A stretch of DNA of 64,000 nt from Streptomyces sp. GQFP (GCF_021545335.1 NZ_CP089312.1:744001-808000), one strand, 5' to 3'. Shown: positions 25,141 through 34,314, numbered from the stretch's first letter. Notes: generated by a model not told the origin, from the sequence alone. Translations and numbers: made by a program.

Positions 25141-26013
25141 TCAGTGAGCCGGGACATGCAATACGTCGACCAGAACGGCAGGACGTCCGTCCGGTGTCAA
25201 CACCCGCGCGCTGGTGGCCGCGAGGCGACGCCCCGTGTGCAGTACCTCGGCCGTGCATCCGACGGGCGGACCGCCGGCCTCAAGAGGGCGCAGGAAGCAG
25301 GCCCGGATCTCCACCGGTCGCATCCTGCTCCCCGAGGGAAGCATGTTCCGCAGGGCGTGTCCGGCGGCCTGCTCCCCGATCAGCGCCCCGATACCGCCGT
25401 GGATCCCGCCACGGCCATTGCCGAATTCAGGGCGGGCGTCTATCTGGAACCGAAGCACCGGCCCTTCCTTGTCGAGCGGCTTGAGCCCGAGCAACTCGTG
25501 CACCGGCACACCGTCCGCCGCCCCGGCTGATCGCGGCGCGGCCCGGTCCGGGGTTGCCGGCAAGGTGCCCTCGTTCCGGCTGCCCACGGCCACGACCGCG
25601 AACCGCCCCGTGATCACCGCGATCAATCGCCCTGCCTGGTCCACCAGTTCGCCGCTGGACATGACGCCGAACTCGTCGACGGCGTCGACCCGGCCCGTGC
25701 CGCTGATGTCGCCACCCGTCAGCGTCGGGCGCGCGACGACGTCGAGGTGCAGGTTGGTCGTGGCGATGGACCGGTCCGATGGGAGCCGGCTCACACTCGC
25801 CTGCCCGAGAACGACGTCGGCGAGTACGAAGAGCGCGCCCGCCGCGATGTCGCCGGAGTCGTCCACACACCGGGCGAGCGGACTCATCCGGGCGTCGACG
25901 GAGCCGTCGGCTCGCCGCGTGCTCACGATGCCCATCAGCTCGTCGGCCGGTGTCAGAAGGGTCGACTGCGGGTGCCATTTCCGGTCGGGCGCCGGTCCGG
26001 TGATCGAATCCAT
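25141..26013 (-). CDS. tandem hotdog-fold thioesterase-family protein
   Basis: A 290-residue protein with two hotdog domains of the PaaI/4HBT type. The first half has MSPLARCVDDSGDIAAGALFVLADVVLGQASV; the second has FGNGRGGIHGGIGALIGEQAAGHAL, the GxxHGG block that usually carries the active-site region. Such proteins hydrolyse acyl-CoA thioesters. I chose the ATG at 26013 (MDSITGPAPD) because sequence upstream of it does not look like protein; the ribosome site is weak. It is a single-gene minus-strand unit sharing a promoter gap and operator-like site with the extradiol dioxygenase. Confidence 0.8.
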   Translation of the reverse strand: MDSITGPAPDRKWHPQSTLLTPADELMGIVSTRRADGSVDARMSPLARCVDDSGDIAAGALFVLADVVLGQASVSRLPSDRSIATTNLHLDVVARPTLTGGDISGTGRVDAVDEFGVMSSGELVDQAGRLIAVITGRFAVVAVGSRNEGTLPATPDRAAPRSAGAADGVPVHELLGLKPLDKEGPVLRFQIDARPEFGNGRGGIHGGIGALIGEQAAGHALRNMLPSGSRMRPVEIRACFLRPLEAGGPPVGCTAEVLHTGRRLAATSARVLTPDGRPAVLVDVLHVPAH

Positions 26014-26054
26014 CTCGCGAGTCTGGGCGCTGTCCCTTGCCGGGCCAACGTCGG

Positions 26055-26071
26055 GTTCCGGGCAGCAGAAC
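26055..26071. promoter_or_regulatory. operator-like palindrome, site 6 (GTTCCG-N5-CAGAAC)
   Basis: GTTCCG-ggcag-CAGAAC has a single mismatch from the consensus and lies between the divergent thioesterase and extradiol dioxygenase genes. The spacer resembles the one in site 9 (GACAG). Confidence 0.6.
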
Positions 26072-26140
26072 ACGGCGTCGCGCGGCGGCGGGTCGGCCGG
26101 TAGACATAAGTCCCAGGAACCCCGCAGAGGAGGCCCGACC

Positions 26141-27205
26141 GTGTCGAACGTGATCGGTATCGGCATGACGCACTACCCGATGTTGGCTGCCACCGACGCC
26201 CACATGGCCAGTCTGATGAAGACAATCCTCAAGGATCCCGACATCCCCGCCGAGTTGAAGGACCCCGCCAACTGGCCCGCGCAGGCCAAAGCGGAATGGG
26301 GCGACGACGAGGGTACGACCGCGGCCGCGGCCCACCGCGAGGTACTGCGACAGGGTCTGCGGCGCGCACGCACCGCCATCGACGAGTTCGGGCCCGACCT
26401 CCTGGTGGTCTGGGGCGACGACCAGTACGAGAACTTCCGCGAGGAGGTCATCCCGTCCTTCTGCGTCCTGGCCTACGACGACACCGAGGTCGAGGCGTTC
26501 GCGGTCCTCAAGCTGCTCAAGGTGCCCAACGCCTGGGATGTGTCGCAGGACCTCACCTTCACCATGCGCGGCGCGCTCGACTTCGCCAAGCAGCTCGTCG
26601 CCGATGTCGGCAGCGAGGGGGTGGACGTGGCGTACTCCTATGAACAGCGCAAGGGTGTGCACTTCCCGCACGCCTTCGCCAACACGCAGATCTTCCTCGA
26701 CTACGACCACATCGGCAGGGAGTTCCCGTATCCGATCGTGCCCATCGCGGTGAACTGCTACGGCGAGCACGTCATCGCCCGCAAGGGCGGCATCGCACGG
26801 TTCGCCGACATCCAGGCCGGCGAGGACCTCGACCCGCCGGGGCCGTCGCCCAGGCGCTGCTTCGAGATGGGCCAGGCGGTGGGCCGGGCGGTCCGCGACA
26901 GTGGCCGGCGGGTCGCCCTGGTCGCCTCGTCCAGCTGGTCGCACGCGTTCCTCAACGACAAGGACTGGCATCTGCGCCCCGACACCGGGGCCGACCGCAG
27001 GCTCTACGACGCGATGGTGGCGGGCGACTACGACGCCTGGACGAAGACCACGACACGGGAGGTCGTCGCGGCCGGCCAGCACGAAATGCTCAACTGGTTC
27101 TGCCTGCTGGGGGCGATGCACGAACTCGGCCTCGGGCTTCAGGAGAGCGAGTTCGTCCAGACCGAGGTCCTCAACTCGAACAAGGTGTTCGCGGTCTTCA
27201 CATGA
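26141..27205 (+). CDS. class III extradiol ring-cleavage dioxygenase (LigB-type) family protein
   Basis: A 354-residue protein of the LigB-like class III extradiol dioxygenase family, whose members open a catechol ring next to the hydroxyls using non-heme Fe(II). Seen: N-terminal GIGMTHYPML with the probable iron His, ARTAIDEFGPDLLVVWGDDQYENF, PIVPIAVNCYGEHV, and VALVASSSWSHAFLND near the C-terminus. The GTG at 26141 follows a GAGGAGG ribosome site; a much longer open frame upstream is an antisense artefact of the thioesterase gene. With the C-C hydrolase at 16160 it makes a meta-cleavage pair, though the two are encoded 10 kb apart. Confidence 0.88.
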   Translation: MSNVIGIGMTHYPMLAATDAHMASLMKTILKDPDIPAELKDPANWPAQAKAEWGDDEGTTAAAAHREVLRQGLRRARTAIDEFGPDLLVVWGDDQYENFREEVIPSFCVLAYDDTEVEAFAVLKLLKVPNAWDVSQDLTFTMRGALDFAKQLVADVGSEGVDVAYSYEQRKGVHFPHAFANTQIFLDYDHIGREFPYPIVPIAVNCYGEHVIARKGGIARFADIQAGEDLDPPGPSPRRCFEMGQAVGRAVRDSGRRVALVASSSWSHAFLNDKDWHLRPDTGADRRLYDAMVAGDYDAWTKTTTREVVAAGQHEMLNWFCLLGAMHELGLGLQESEFVQTEVLNSNKVFAVFT

Positions 27206-27236
27206 CCACCACCGAGACCTGTCAGAGGCGGGAAAC

Positions 27237-28373
27237 GTGAAGACTGCGGAGCACGCACGGAAACCCGTCGGAGTAGGGATCATCGGGGCCAATCCGGACC
27301 ACGGCTGGGCGGCCACCGCGCACATCCCCGCGCTGGGCGTGCTGCCGGACTTCGCTCTGCGAGCCGTGTCCACCACGCGGCGCGAATCCGCCGACGCCGC
27401 GGCGAAGGCGTTCGGCGCCGACCATGCTTTCGACCATCACGGCGATCTGGTCGGCTGCCCGGACGTCGATCTTGTCGTGGTCACCGTCAAGGTGCCTCAT
27501 CACCTCGAACTGGTGAGTGCCGCCCTGCGCGCGGGCAAGGCCGTCTACTGCGAGTGGCCGCTCGGCGCGAACCTGGATGAGGCGGAGGCGATGGATTCCC
27601 TGGCCTCGCAGGCCGGCGTGCCGACGATGATCGGGCTTCAGGCGCGATCGGCCCCCGCCGTCGGCTACGTCCGCGATCGGATCGCGGACGGGTGGCTGGG
27701 CGAAGTCCTGTCCACCACGATGGTGGGCACGTCCATGCCGGGAACCGTGGTGCCCAAGGCCCACGCATACCTGGCCGACCCCGCCAACGGGGCTACCGCG
27801 CTGACCATCGCCGGCGGGCACAGCCTGGACGTCCTGTGCCACTGCCTCGGCGAGTTCGACGAGCTGTCCTCGTTCACCGACACCCGCCTGCCCGTACTGA
27901 AGATCAAGGAAACGGGCGAGTCGTGGCCCAAGACGGCACCCGATCAGGTTGCGGTCATCGGCAGACTCGGCAGCGGCGTGACGGCTTCGGCGCACTTCCG
28001 CGAAGGTCTCACCGGGCATAGTAGCTTCCTGTGGGAGATCAACGGAACCGAGGGCACCGTTCAGGTCACCGCCCGCCATTCGCACCCCGGCATCTATCCG
28101 CTGACCGTCACAGTCTCCCGCGCCGGCGAGACGAGCGGCACGCCGGTGGACATCCCGTCGTCCTACGGGGTCCCCGCGGAGGCCGTGGCCGTCGTCAACA
28201 CCCTCGGCCACTCGCCGGCCGCCAACATCGCCAGGTCGTACGCCCGGCTGGCAGGCGACCTGCGCGAGGGCACCAGGACCGTACCCACGTTCGCGGATGC
28301 CCTGGTCCGGCATCGGATGATCTCGGTTGTCGAGAGCAGCGCGCGCAGCGGCACGCGCCACCGGCTGCGGTGA
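27237..28373 (+). CDS. Gfo/Idh/MocA-family oxidoreductase
   Basis: A 378-residue NAD(P)-dependent dehydrogenase. The Rossmann N-terminus is VGVGIIGANPDHGWAATAHIPAL, followed by DLVVVTVKVPHHLELVSAALRAGKAVYCEWPLG, the block holding the conserved E-(K/W)-P catalytic segment; here it is EWP rather than EKP. The C-terminal half is the family alpha/beta domain. The GTG at 27237 is the only start near the family N-terminus, 31 bases after the dioxygenase stop. These enzymes usually act on sugars or cyclitols; in this operon it could reduce or oxidise a ring-derived intermediate, which is unproven. Confidence 0.9.
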   Translation: MKTAEHARKPVGVGIIGANPDHGWAATAHIPALGVLPDFALRAVSTTRRESADAAAKAFGADHAFDHHGDLVGCPDVDLVVVTVKVPHHLELVSAALRAGKAVYCEWPLGANLDEAEAMDSLASQAGVPTMIGLQARSAPAVGYVRDRIADGWLGEVLSTTMVGTSMPGTVVPKAHAYLADPANGATALTIAGGHSLDVLCHCLGEFDELSSFTDTRLPVLKIKETGESWPKTAPDQVAVIGRLGSGVTASAHFREGLTGHSSFLWEINGTEGTVQVTARHSHPGIYPLTVTVSRAGETSGTPVDIPSSYGVPAEAVAVVNTLGHSPAANIARSYARLAGDLREGTRTVPTFADALVRHRMISVVESSARSGTRHRLR

Positions 28374-28415
28374 CGCGTACCAGGTCCTCGCGGTCCTCGC
28401 GCCGTCGGCGCGTCC

Positions 28416-29246
28416 TCAGCTCATCGTGTCGAGCGCCGTGTCGAGCGCGTCGACCGCGTCCGCGTAGGAAGGCTGGTGCGCTGTCAGTCCGGCGTCCACC
28501 TTCAGCAACTGGCCGGTGATGAAGCGGGCTTCGTCACCGGCCAGGAAGGCGACGGCGTTCGCGACGTCCTGCGGCTGCCCGGTGGCACCGAGCAGTTGCT
28601 GCCGCAGATGCTTCCGCAGCGTTTCCTCGGACAGGCCCCCGCCGGGCCGGGACACCCGGATGAGGCCGGGGACCACGGCGTTGCAGCGGATCCCCCGCTT
28701 TCCGTACTGCGTCGCGATGGACAGCGTCAGATGTACGACCGCGGCCTTCGAGGCCCCGTAGGCCGTCAGCATCACATCGCCCATGAGTCCGGTGACCGAG
28801 GCCGTGTTGACGATGCTGCCGCGGCCGCGCGCGAGCATGTGCGGAATGGCGTGCTTGCTGCCCAGCAGCTGACCACGGAGATTGACCGCCAGGGTCTGGT
28901 CCCAGTGGCCGATGTCGGCCGACACGACGTCCCTGTCCTCCCGGAGCAGGTGCATGGCGGCGGCGTTGTTGTGCAGGATGTCGAGCCGCCCGAAGCTGTC
29001 GACCGCGAGCTTCATGGTGGCGGCGACCTGGCCCTCGTCGCGTACGTCGCAGCCCGTCGCCGCCGCCGTCCCGCCGGCTTCGACGATGCGCGCCGCGTTC
29101 TCCTTGACGGCCGCCTCGTCGATGTCGGCGAGCACGACGGCCGCGCCACGGGCGGCGAGTGTCGCCGCTGTCGCCGCGCCGATGCCTCCGGCGCAGCCGA
29201 CCACCACGGCGACACGGGAGGACAGCGGGTGCTGGTACTGGTCCAT
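28416..29246 (-). CDS. short-chain dehydrogenase/reductase (SDR)
   Basis: A 276-residue NAD(P)-dependent SDR with VAVVVGCAGGIGAATAATL, ILHNNAAAM, NTASVTGLMG, the catalytic YGASK and FLAGDEARFITGQLLKVDAG. The first glycine-motif position reads VGCAGGIG rather than the usual TGxxxGIG, a small variation. It is last in the minus-strand unit after the second acyl-CoA dehydrogenase pair (15 bases), so it may act as a beta-hydroxyacyl-CoA dehydrogenase. That role is inferred. Confidence 0.93.
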   Translation of the reverse strand: MDQYQHPLSSRVAVVVGCAGGIGAATAATLAARGAAVVLADIDEAAVKENAARIVEAGGTAAATGCDVRDEGQVAATMKLAVDSFGRLDILHNNAAAMHLLREDRDVVSADIGHWDQTLAVNLRGQLLGSKHAIPHMLARGRGSIVNTASVTGLMGDVMLTAYGASKAAVVHLTLSIATQYGKRGIRCNAVVPGLIRVSRPGGGLSEETLRKHLRQQLLGATGQPQDVANAVAFLAGDEARFITGQLLKVDAGLTAHQPSYADAVDALDTALDTMS

Positions 29247-29261
29247 GAGCCGACTCCTGGT

Positions 29262-30455
29262 CTAGGCGGTGGCGGCGGCCTTGCCGATACGGGCCCGTGC
29301 CACGCCGATCCGGTGCAGCTGCCCGGTGCCCTCGACGATGTCGAGGAACTTCACGTCCCGGTACCACTTCTCGATGAGGTGTTCCTTCGACGACGCGGCG
29401 GGCCCCATCATCTGCATCGCGCGGAAGGTCACGGCCTCAAGTACCGGAAGCGCGTAGGCCTTCGCCATGTGTGCGGCCGTCGCGCTGGCCTCGCCCCGAT
29501 CGTGGATCCAGCCGGCGCGCAGGACGAGCGCGCGCACCCGGTCGAGCGCGTGCCGCATCTCCGCCACGTCTTCGACCAGCCGGTCCCGGCGGCGCGAGGA
29601 GTACCCCTTGTCGTGTTCCTGGACCCAGTTCCAGGCGTAGTCAAGGGAGCCGCGGGCCATGCCGAGCCCCTGTGCGGCGCAGTGCGGCCGCGTGCCGTTC
29701 ATGATGGCCATGATCTGGCCGAAGTCGTTGCTCGGCAGCCTGCGGTCCTCGGCGAGCACCAGGTTCTCGAACTCGATGGTGGCCTGCGGATACCAGCGCT
29801 GGCCCAGCTTGTCCTCGGTGAACTTGGTGGTCCTGAGGCCCGCGTCCTGGCGGTCGACGATGAAGGCCCGGAGCCCCTTCAGGCCCGCCCCCGGCTCGGT
29901 CTGGGCGAAGACCACGAGATAGTCAGAGGTCGAGCCGTGCGAGATGAACCGCTTCTGGCCGTTGAGAATCCAGTGGTCGCCGTCGCGGACCGCGCTCGTC
30001 CTGATCTGGGAGAGATCGGAGCCGCAGTGGTCCTCGGTCATGCAGATCGAGGTGAACTTGTACTCGCCCCGCAGGGTGCCGTCGGCCCATTTCTCCACCT
30101 GCTCCGGGGAGCCCAGGAGCCGTACGGCGCGCTCGCCGAGGTTGTTGCCCGGCAGTCCCTGCCAGCCCCAGCCGTCGCCGTAGCACATCTCCTCCATGAC
30201 CAGCAGCCCCAGCAACGCGCCACCGCCTTCGAGCTTCTTCAGGACCTGCGGGTCATCGGTGTGACCCGGGCCCGAGTAGCGGAAGTCGAGCGGGCTGTGC
30301 TTGACGGGGCACTTGGCGAGGACTTCGTCAGTGTCCGCGGGGAAGGCCTGCGTGTCGTCGGCCTCGCGGGCACGGGGGCGCACTTCGGCAATGGTCCAGT
30401 CGTTTATCTCGGCCAGCAGTTGCCTGGTCTCCGGTGATATCTCGGTTGTCAGCAC
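29262..30455 (-). CDS. acyl-CoA dehydrogenase (pair 2, catalytic partner)
   Basis: A 397-residue acyl-CoA dehydrogenase starting at GTG 30455 with a GAAGG ribosome site. FAD and substrate motifs are seen (ICMTEDHCGSDLSQIRTSAVRDGDHWILNGQKRFISHG). The presumed base is Glu375 in DIVEGTGQLHR. It resembles the protein at 10767 in its C-terminal layout (LIEKWYRDVKFLDIVEGTGQ). It follows its partner gene by 41 bases. The pair probably forms a heteromeric enzyme acting on a different intermediate from pair 1. Confidence 0.92.
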   Translation of the reverse strand: MLTTEISPETRQLLAEINDWTIAEVRPRAREADDTQAFPADTDEVLAKCPVKHSPLDFRYSGPGHTDDPQVLKKLEGGGALLGLLVMEEMCYGDGWGWQGLPGNNLGERAVRLLGSPEQVEKWADGTLRGEYKFTSICMTEDHCGSDLSQIRTSAVRDGDHWILNGQKRFISHGSTSDYLVVFAQTEPGAGLKGLRAFIVDRQDAGLRTTKFTEDKLGQRWYPQATIEFENLVLAEDRRLPSNDFGQIMAIMNGTRPHCAAQGLGMARGSLDYAWNWVQEHDKGYSSRRRDRLVEDVAEMRHALDRVRALVLRAGWIHDRGEASATAAHMAKAYALPVLEAVTFRAMQMMGPAASSKEHLIEKWYRDVKFLDIVEGTGQLHRIGVARARIGKAAATA

Positions 30456-30496
30456 GGGCCACACCTTCGTGTTCGTTCGTGGTTGTTCCGGACCGC

Positions 30497-31600
30497 TCAG
30501 CTGTTGCTGAGCACCAGGAGGTTGATGAGCGGGTCGAAGTCGATCGAGGCAAGGACGGCGGCGCTGCGGTAGATGCGCTCGACCGGGTGGTCGGTGATGA
30601 CGCCGTGGACGCCCATGAGTTCGATCCCCTCCCGCGACGCGTTCCGGACCAGGTGGTTCACCTGCGCCACGACCCGGGATGTGCGGTCCTCGGCGTCGTC
30701 GGCCGTCGCCAGGCTCGTGACGGCCTCCTGGAGTGCCGCGCGGGTGGACTCGGCCTCCATGAACAGATTGGCGAGTACGAACGCGACGCCCTGGAACCCG
30801 ACGAGGGGACGGCCGAATGCCGTACGGTTCAGCCCCCAGTCGGCCGCGTAGCGGGTCGCGGACTCCGCCGCGCCCAGGGATACGGCGGCCTGCGCGAGGC
30901 GGCACACCCCGATCGCCGCGGCGAGCCCGGACTGCCGCAGAACCGCGTCCTGGCCGATGCGCAGCTCGTCGACCACCGCCCTGGTGGCGAGCGCGGCGGC
31001 GCCGAGCGCCAGCCGGCGGTCGTGCTCTCCCTCGAACCGGACGGAGGCGGCGGGGTCGTCGAGTACGAACCCGATCAGTTCGCCGTCCTCGTCGCGGGCG
31101 ATGACGACGGCGACGTCCGCCCGGCCCGCGAAGGCGACAGCGGTCTTCTCTGCGCTGACGATCCAGTCGTCGCCGTCGCGCCGCGCGGTCGCCTCCAGTT
31201 CTGAGGGCGCGCGGCCGTAGCCCTCGAAGAGCAGCAGACCGGCGGGGGCGAGTGGCGAACGGGCGAGCAGCGGGAGGTACTTCTCCCGCTGGGGGCCGGA
31301 GCCGCACGCCGCGATCAGCCAGGCGACCTGCCGGGAGGTGACCCACGCGTACGCCAGTGCCGGATCCGCCCAGGCGAGTCCTTCGGCGGCCAGGCAGAAG
31401 CTCAGCGGATCCTCCGCTCCTGCGGCGAAGGCGTCGCGGCCGGGCAGCCAGTCGATGCCTTCCAGCGTCTTCACTATCGGCTCGGGAAAGGCGCTTTGGG
31501 CCTCGGCTTCCGCGGCCAGCGGTCGCAGCCGCTCGACGGCGAGGTCATGCAGTTCGGTGGAGATGCGCTGTTGTTCCACGGTCAGAGACAAGTCGAACAC
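30497..31600 (-). CDS. acyl-CoA dehydrogenase-like protein lacking the usual catalytic Glu (pair 2, small partner)
   Basis: A 367-residue acyl-CoA dehydrogenase homologue. The GTG at 31600 (IVFDLSLTVEQQR) follows GAAAGG; a longer ATG frame from 31687 has no family match. It shares with the protein at 9586 the blocks YEGYGRAPSE, GLNRTAFGRPLVGFQGVAF and HPVERIYR, and like it has SIDFDP where active enzymes carry an E-G-T segment. It precedes the catalytic partner, the same order as pair 1 (small partner first). Confidence 0.9.
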   Translation of the reverse strand: MFDLSLTVEQQRISTELHDLAVERLRPLAAEAEAQSAFPEPIVKTLEGIDWLPGRDAFAAGAEDPLSFCLAAEGLAWADPALAYAWVTSRQVAWLIAACGSGPQREKYLPLLARSPLAPAGLLLFEGYGRAPSELEATARRDGDDWIVSAEKTAVAFAGRADVAVVIARDEDGELIGFVLDDPAASVRFEGEHDRRLALGAAALATRAVVDELRIGQDAVLRQSGLAAAIGVCRLAQAAVSLGAAESATRYAADWGLNRTAFGRPLVGFQGVAFVLANLFMEAESTRAALQEAVTSLATADDAEDRTSRVVAQVNHLVRNASREGIELMGVHGVITDHPVERIYRSAAVLASIDFDPLINLLVLSNS

Positions 31601-31680
31601 GATTCGACGCCTTTCGGAAATGACTTCACGAGCAGTACTCGGGTGATTGTCGACCCGCAGCCGCGTGGAATTAAGATCGC

Positions 31681-31697
31681 TTTCCACTGCGCTGAAC
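31681..31697. promoter_or_regulatory. weak operator-like palindrome, site 7 (TTTCCA-N5-CTGAAC)
   Basis: TTTCCA-ctgcg-CTGAAC has three changes from the consensus. It lies 81 bases before the start of the second acyl-CoA dehydrogenase unit on the minus strand, where a regulatory site is expected. Weakest of the series. Confidence 0.25.
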
Positions 31698-31704
31698 TCC
31701 GTGA

Positions 31705-33258
31705 TCAGTCAGCGGATTTCTTCTGCCCGAGCACCAGCTCGTCCCGGATCTCCACCTTGAGGATTTTTCCCACCTTCGAGCGCGGGAGGTCCGGCCACAG
31801 GTGAATCTCCTTGGGCGCCTTGACGCTGCCGATCCGGGCCTTCACGAAGGCTTTGATCTCGGCCGGGTCCACGTCGTGGCCCGGCGCGGCCTGGACGACG
31901 GCCGTCACCCGCTCGCCCCACTTCTCGTCCGGCAGGCCGACGACCGCGGCCTCGTGGACGGCGGGATGGTTCATGAGCGCCTGCTCGACCTCGGCGGAGT
32001 AGACGTTGAACCCACCGGTGATGATCATGTCCTTCGCGCGGTCCACGATGAACAGGTAGTTGTCGTCGTCCAGGTAGCCGATGTCCCCGGTGTGGTGCCA
32101 GCCGTGTGCGGCGGCCTCGGCGGTGGCCTCGGGGTTCTTGTAGTAGCCCGCCATGACCAGGGAGCTGCGGATCACGATCTCGCCGCGTTCGCCGGCAGGC
32201 AGCAGGGTCCCGTCCTCGGCCATGATCGCGACGGTGACCAGCGGCGAGGGGCGCCCGGCCGAGGCCAGCCGTCCCGTCGCCGGACTGCCGTCCGGCAGCA
32301 GATGGTCGGCCGGGGCCATGGTCGAGATCATCATGGGCGCCTCGGACTGCCCGAACAACTGCCCCATCACCGGCCCGAAGAGCCCGATCGCCTCCCGCAG
32401 TCGGTCGGGCGACATGGGTGCGGCGCCGTACCAGAGGCACTGCAGCGAGCTGTAGTCGGTCGACCGGGCGTCCGGGTGCGCCAGGGCCAGGTAGATCAGG
32501 GTCGGCGGGAGGAAGCTGTGCGTGACGCGGTGCGACTGCACCAACGCGAGAAACCGCCCGATGTCCGCGTCGGCCATGATCACGACACGGCCGCCCAGCG
32601 CCATGACCGGGAAGCAGAGCACACCCGCCGCATGGGTCAGCGGCGCGAGCGCGAGGTAGACCGGGCGCCCCTCGAACGGATAGCTCATCAGCGTGATCGC
32701 CGACATCGTCTCCAGGTTGCGGTCGGTCAGCTGGACGCCCTTCGGCTTCCCGGTCGTTCCGCCGGTGCCCACGAGCATGACGGTGTCGTCGGCATGCCGG
32801 GGGTCCGGGCCGGTGGTGTCGTCGGGAGCGTCCAGCCAGCGGTCGAAGCTGTTTCCGAGCGGGGTCTCGGCGTCGAGGCAGACGTACGCCTTGAGGCCGG
32901 GCAGCCGCGCGGCCAACCGCTCGACCATGGGCGCGAACGCGGACTGGAAGATCAGGCAGGTGCAGTCGAACAGCTCGAACAGCTCGCGGTTCTCATCGGC
33001 CTCGTTGCGCGGGTTGATCGGACACCACACGGCTCCCCGGCGCGATATCCCGAACACCGAGGCGAACGCGACCGGATCGTTGCCGGACAGGATCGCGACC
33101 TTGTCACCCGCCCGCACTCCCGACCGCTGAAGGGCAGCGGCCACCCGGTGGCTGAGGTGCTGGACCTCGGCGTACGTGAACGTACGCTCGCCGGCGACCA
33201 GGCAGGGCTGGTCCGGGCCGAGCGACGCGCCTTTGTCGAGGTAGTCAACGAGGCTCAA
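31705..33258 (-). CDS. AMP-forming acyl-CoA ligase (fatty-acid-CoA ligase type)
   Basis: A 517-residue adenylate-forming enzyme starting at TTG 33258 after a GGGAGCGGAG ribosome site. Motifs are MLVGTGGTTGKPKGVQLT, GQSEAPM, the GWHHTGDIGYLDDDNYLFIVDRAKDMIITGGFNVY hinge region and the C-terminal Lys in LPRSKVGKILK. The nucleotide loop reads GTGGTTGKPKG, a variant of the usual (S/T)SGTTG. It differs in length and pattern from the ligase at 14473, so the cluster can activate two acids or one acid at two stages. An operator-like site is 113 bases upstream. Confidence 0.94.
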   Translation of the reverse strand: MSLVDYLDKGASLGPDQPCLVAGERTFTYAEVQHLSHRVAAALQRSGVRAGDKVAILSGNDPVAFASVFGISRRGAVWCPINPRNEADENRELFELFDCTCLIFQSAFAPMVERLAARLPGLKAYVCLDAETPLGNSFDRWLDAPDDTTGPDPRHADDTVMLVGTGGTTGKPKGVQLTDRNLETMSAITLMSYPFEGRPVYLALAPLTHAAGVLCFPVMALGGRVVIMADADIGRFLALVQSHRVTHSFLPPTLIYLALAHPDARSTDYSSLQCLWYGAAPMSPDRLREAIGLFGPVMGQLFGQSEAPMMISTMAPADHLLPDGSPATGRLASAGRPSPLVTVAIMAEDGTLLPAGERGEIVIRSSLVMAGYYKNPEATAEAAAHGWHHTGDIGYLDDDNYLFIVDRAKDMIITGGFNVYSAEVEQALMNHPAVHEAAVVGLPDEKWGERVTAVVQAAPGHDVDPAEIKAFVKARIGSVKAPKEIHLWPDLPRSKVGKILKVEIRDELVLGQKKSAD

Positions 33259-33370
33259 GCTCCGCTCCCATCAGGCGTTCGCCAGAACGATCCGCACCGG
33301 CGATCCGATCTCCGGCAATCGGAACCGACGTGTCGAGGCTAGGGACCGGCCGCCCGGTCGATCCGTGAAA

Positions 33371-33387
33371 TTTCCGCAAGGCGGAAC
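33371..33387. promoter_or_regulatory. operator-like palindrome, site 8 (TTTCCG-N5-CGGAAC)
   Basis: TTTCCG-caagg-CGGAAC, one outer-base mismatch from the consensus, lies in the gap between the alpha/beta hydrolase gene and the acyl-CoA ligase gene. Read with the inner bases it is TTCCGC-aag-GCGGAA, a perfect 6-3-6 palindrome. Confidence 0.65.
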
Positions 33388-33432
33388 GGACGGCCCCGGC
33401 ACCCGAAATGAGCGGCCGGGCAGCCGGCCGGG

Positions 33433-34314
33433 TCAGCTGCCCGGCACGCCCAGCAGCCGCGTTGTCAGCGCGGCGAAGCGCTCCGGCTGCGCCAGCGGAC
33501 CGAAGTGATCCATGCCGTCCCACTCGACGGCCGCCGCGCCGAGTGCGCCGGCCACCGCGTCGGCGCTGATGGACTGCAACCGGCTGGTGAGCGCGCCCTT
33601 GACGATGACGGTCGGGCATCGAAGATCGTGGAGCCGCTGGGCTGTGTCGTGCCGGTGGGTCTGCTCGAAGACCCTGGCCTCGACGTCCGGCCGGCATTTC
33701 AGTTCCACCCCGCCGCCGTCGCCGGCTCGTTCGGCGAAGCCGTGATCGACGTAGGCGAGCAGGGACGCCGCCTGAAACCGTGACATCGGGGCCTTACGCG
33801 CGTAGTTGGCCAGTGCTTCGGCGCGCGACGGAAACACCGGGCGCCGAGCCGCCGCGCCCCGGGCCAGCAGGTCCCGGAAATGCAGCTCCTCCGATGAGAG
33901 CGCGGTGGTCGCCGCCCGCATCGCCGGCTCGAAGAGGATCAACTGCCGGAACGATCCGGGCTCGGCGAGCTCGGCCATCATCAAGGCGACCGCTCCGAGC
34001 GAATGCCCGACGCCGGTCACATCGGTGCGGCCTGTCACCGCGAGTGCGGCTTGAACGTCCTGCCCGAATCCGGCCCAGTTCAGGTCGTCGTCGGGTGACA
34101 GCGCGGAATCCCCGTGGCCGCGCAGGTCCAGGGACCAGCAGTGAAAGCTCGCTGTGAGGTGCCTCGCGAGAGGCTCCCAGACCAGTCCGTGCAGTCCCGT
34201 CGCGTGCGAGAACAGCAGAGCGGGTCCGTCGCCGCCGAGGTCGTGCACCGCGACCGTGGTGCCGTCCGGGCCCGGGACGCCGACCACGGGTGGCCTCCAC
34301 GAGGGCTGCGTCAT
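33433..34314 (-). CDS. alpha/beta hydrolase
   Basis: A 293-residue alpha/beta hydrolase. Seen: oxyanion region LLFSHATGLHGLVWEPLA (SHATG instead of the common HGxxG), LDLRGHGDS, nucleophile Ser in VTGVGHSLGAVALM, and a C-terminal DGMDHFGPLAQPERFA with the His. I use the ATG at 34314 because GGAAGG lies five bases upstream; an ATG at 34347 is possible. It is likely an esterase or lactonase for a pathway intermediate. A perfect operator-like palindrome is 67 bases upstream. Confidence 0.88.
   Translation of the reverse strand: MTQPSWRPPVVGVPGPDGTTVAVHDLGGDGPALLFSHATGLHGLVWEPLARHLTASFHCWSLDLRGHGDSALSPDDDLNWAGFGQDVQAALAVTGRTDVTGVGHSLGAVALMMAELAEPGSFRQLILFEPAMRAATTALSSEELHFRDLLARGAAARRPVFPSRAEALANYARKAPMSRFQAASLLAYVDHGFAERAGDGGGVELKCRPDVEARVFEQTHRHDTAQRLHDLRCPTVIVKGALTSRLQSISADAVAGALGAAAVEWDGMDHFGPLAQPERFAALTTRLLGVPGS

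Noticed and set aside
25214..26140. Upstream extension of the extradiol dioxygenase frame
   Set aside because: This part is antisense to the thioesterase gene and is Arg/Ser/Pro-rich. The GTG at 26141 has a GAGGAGG site and gives the family N-terminus.
28384..28422. Small hairpin around GCGCC-GTC-GGCGC between convergent genes as a terminator
   Set aside because: Only five or six pairs with a 3-base loop and no U-run; it could occur by chance, so it is not listed as a feature.
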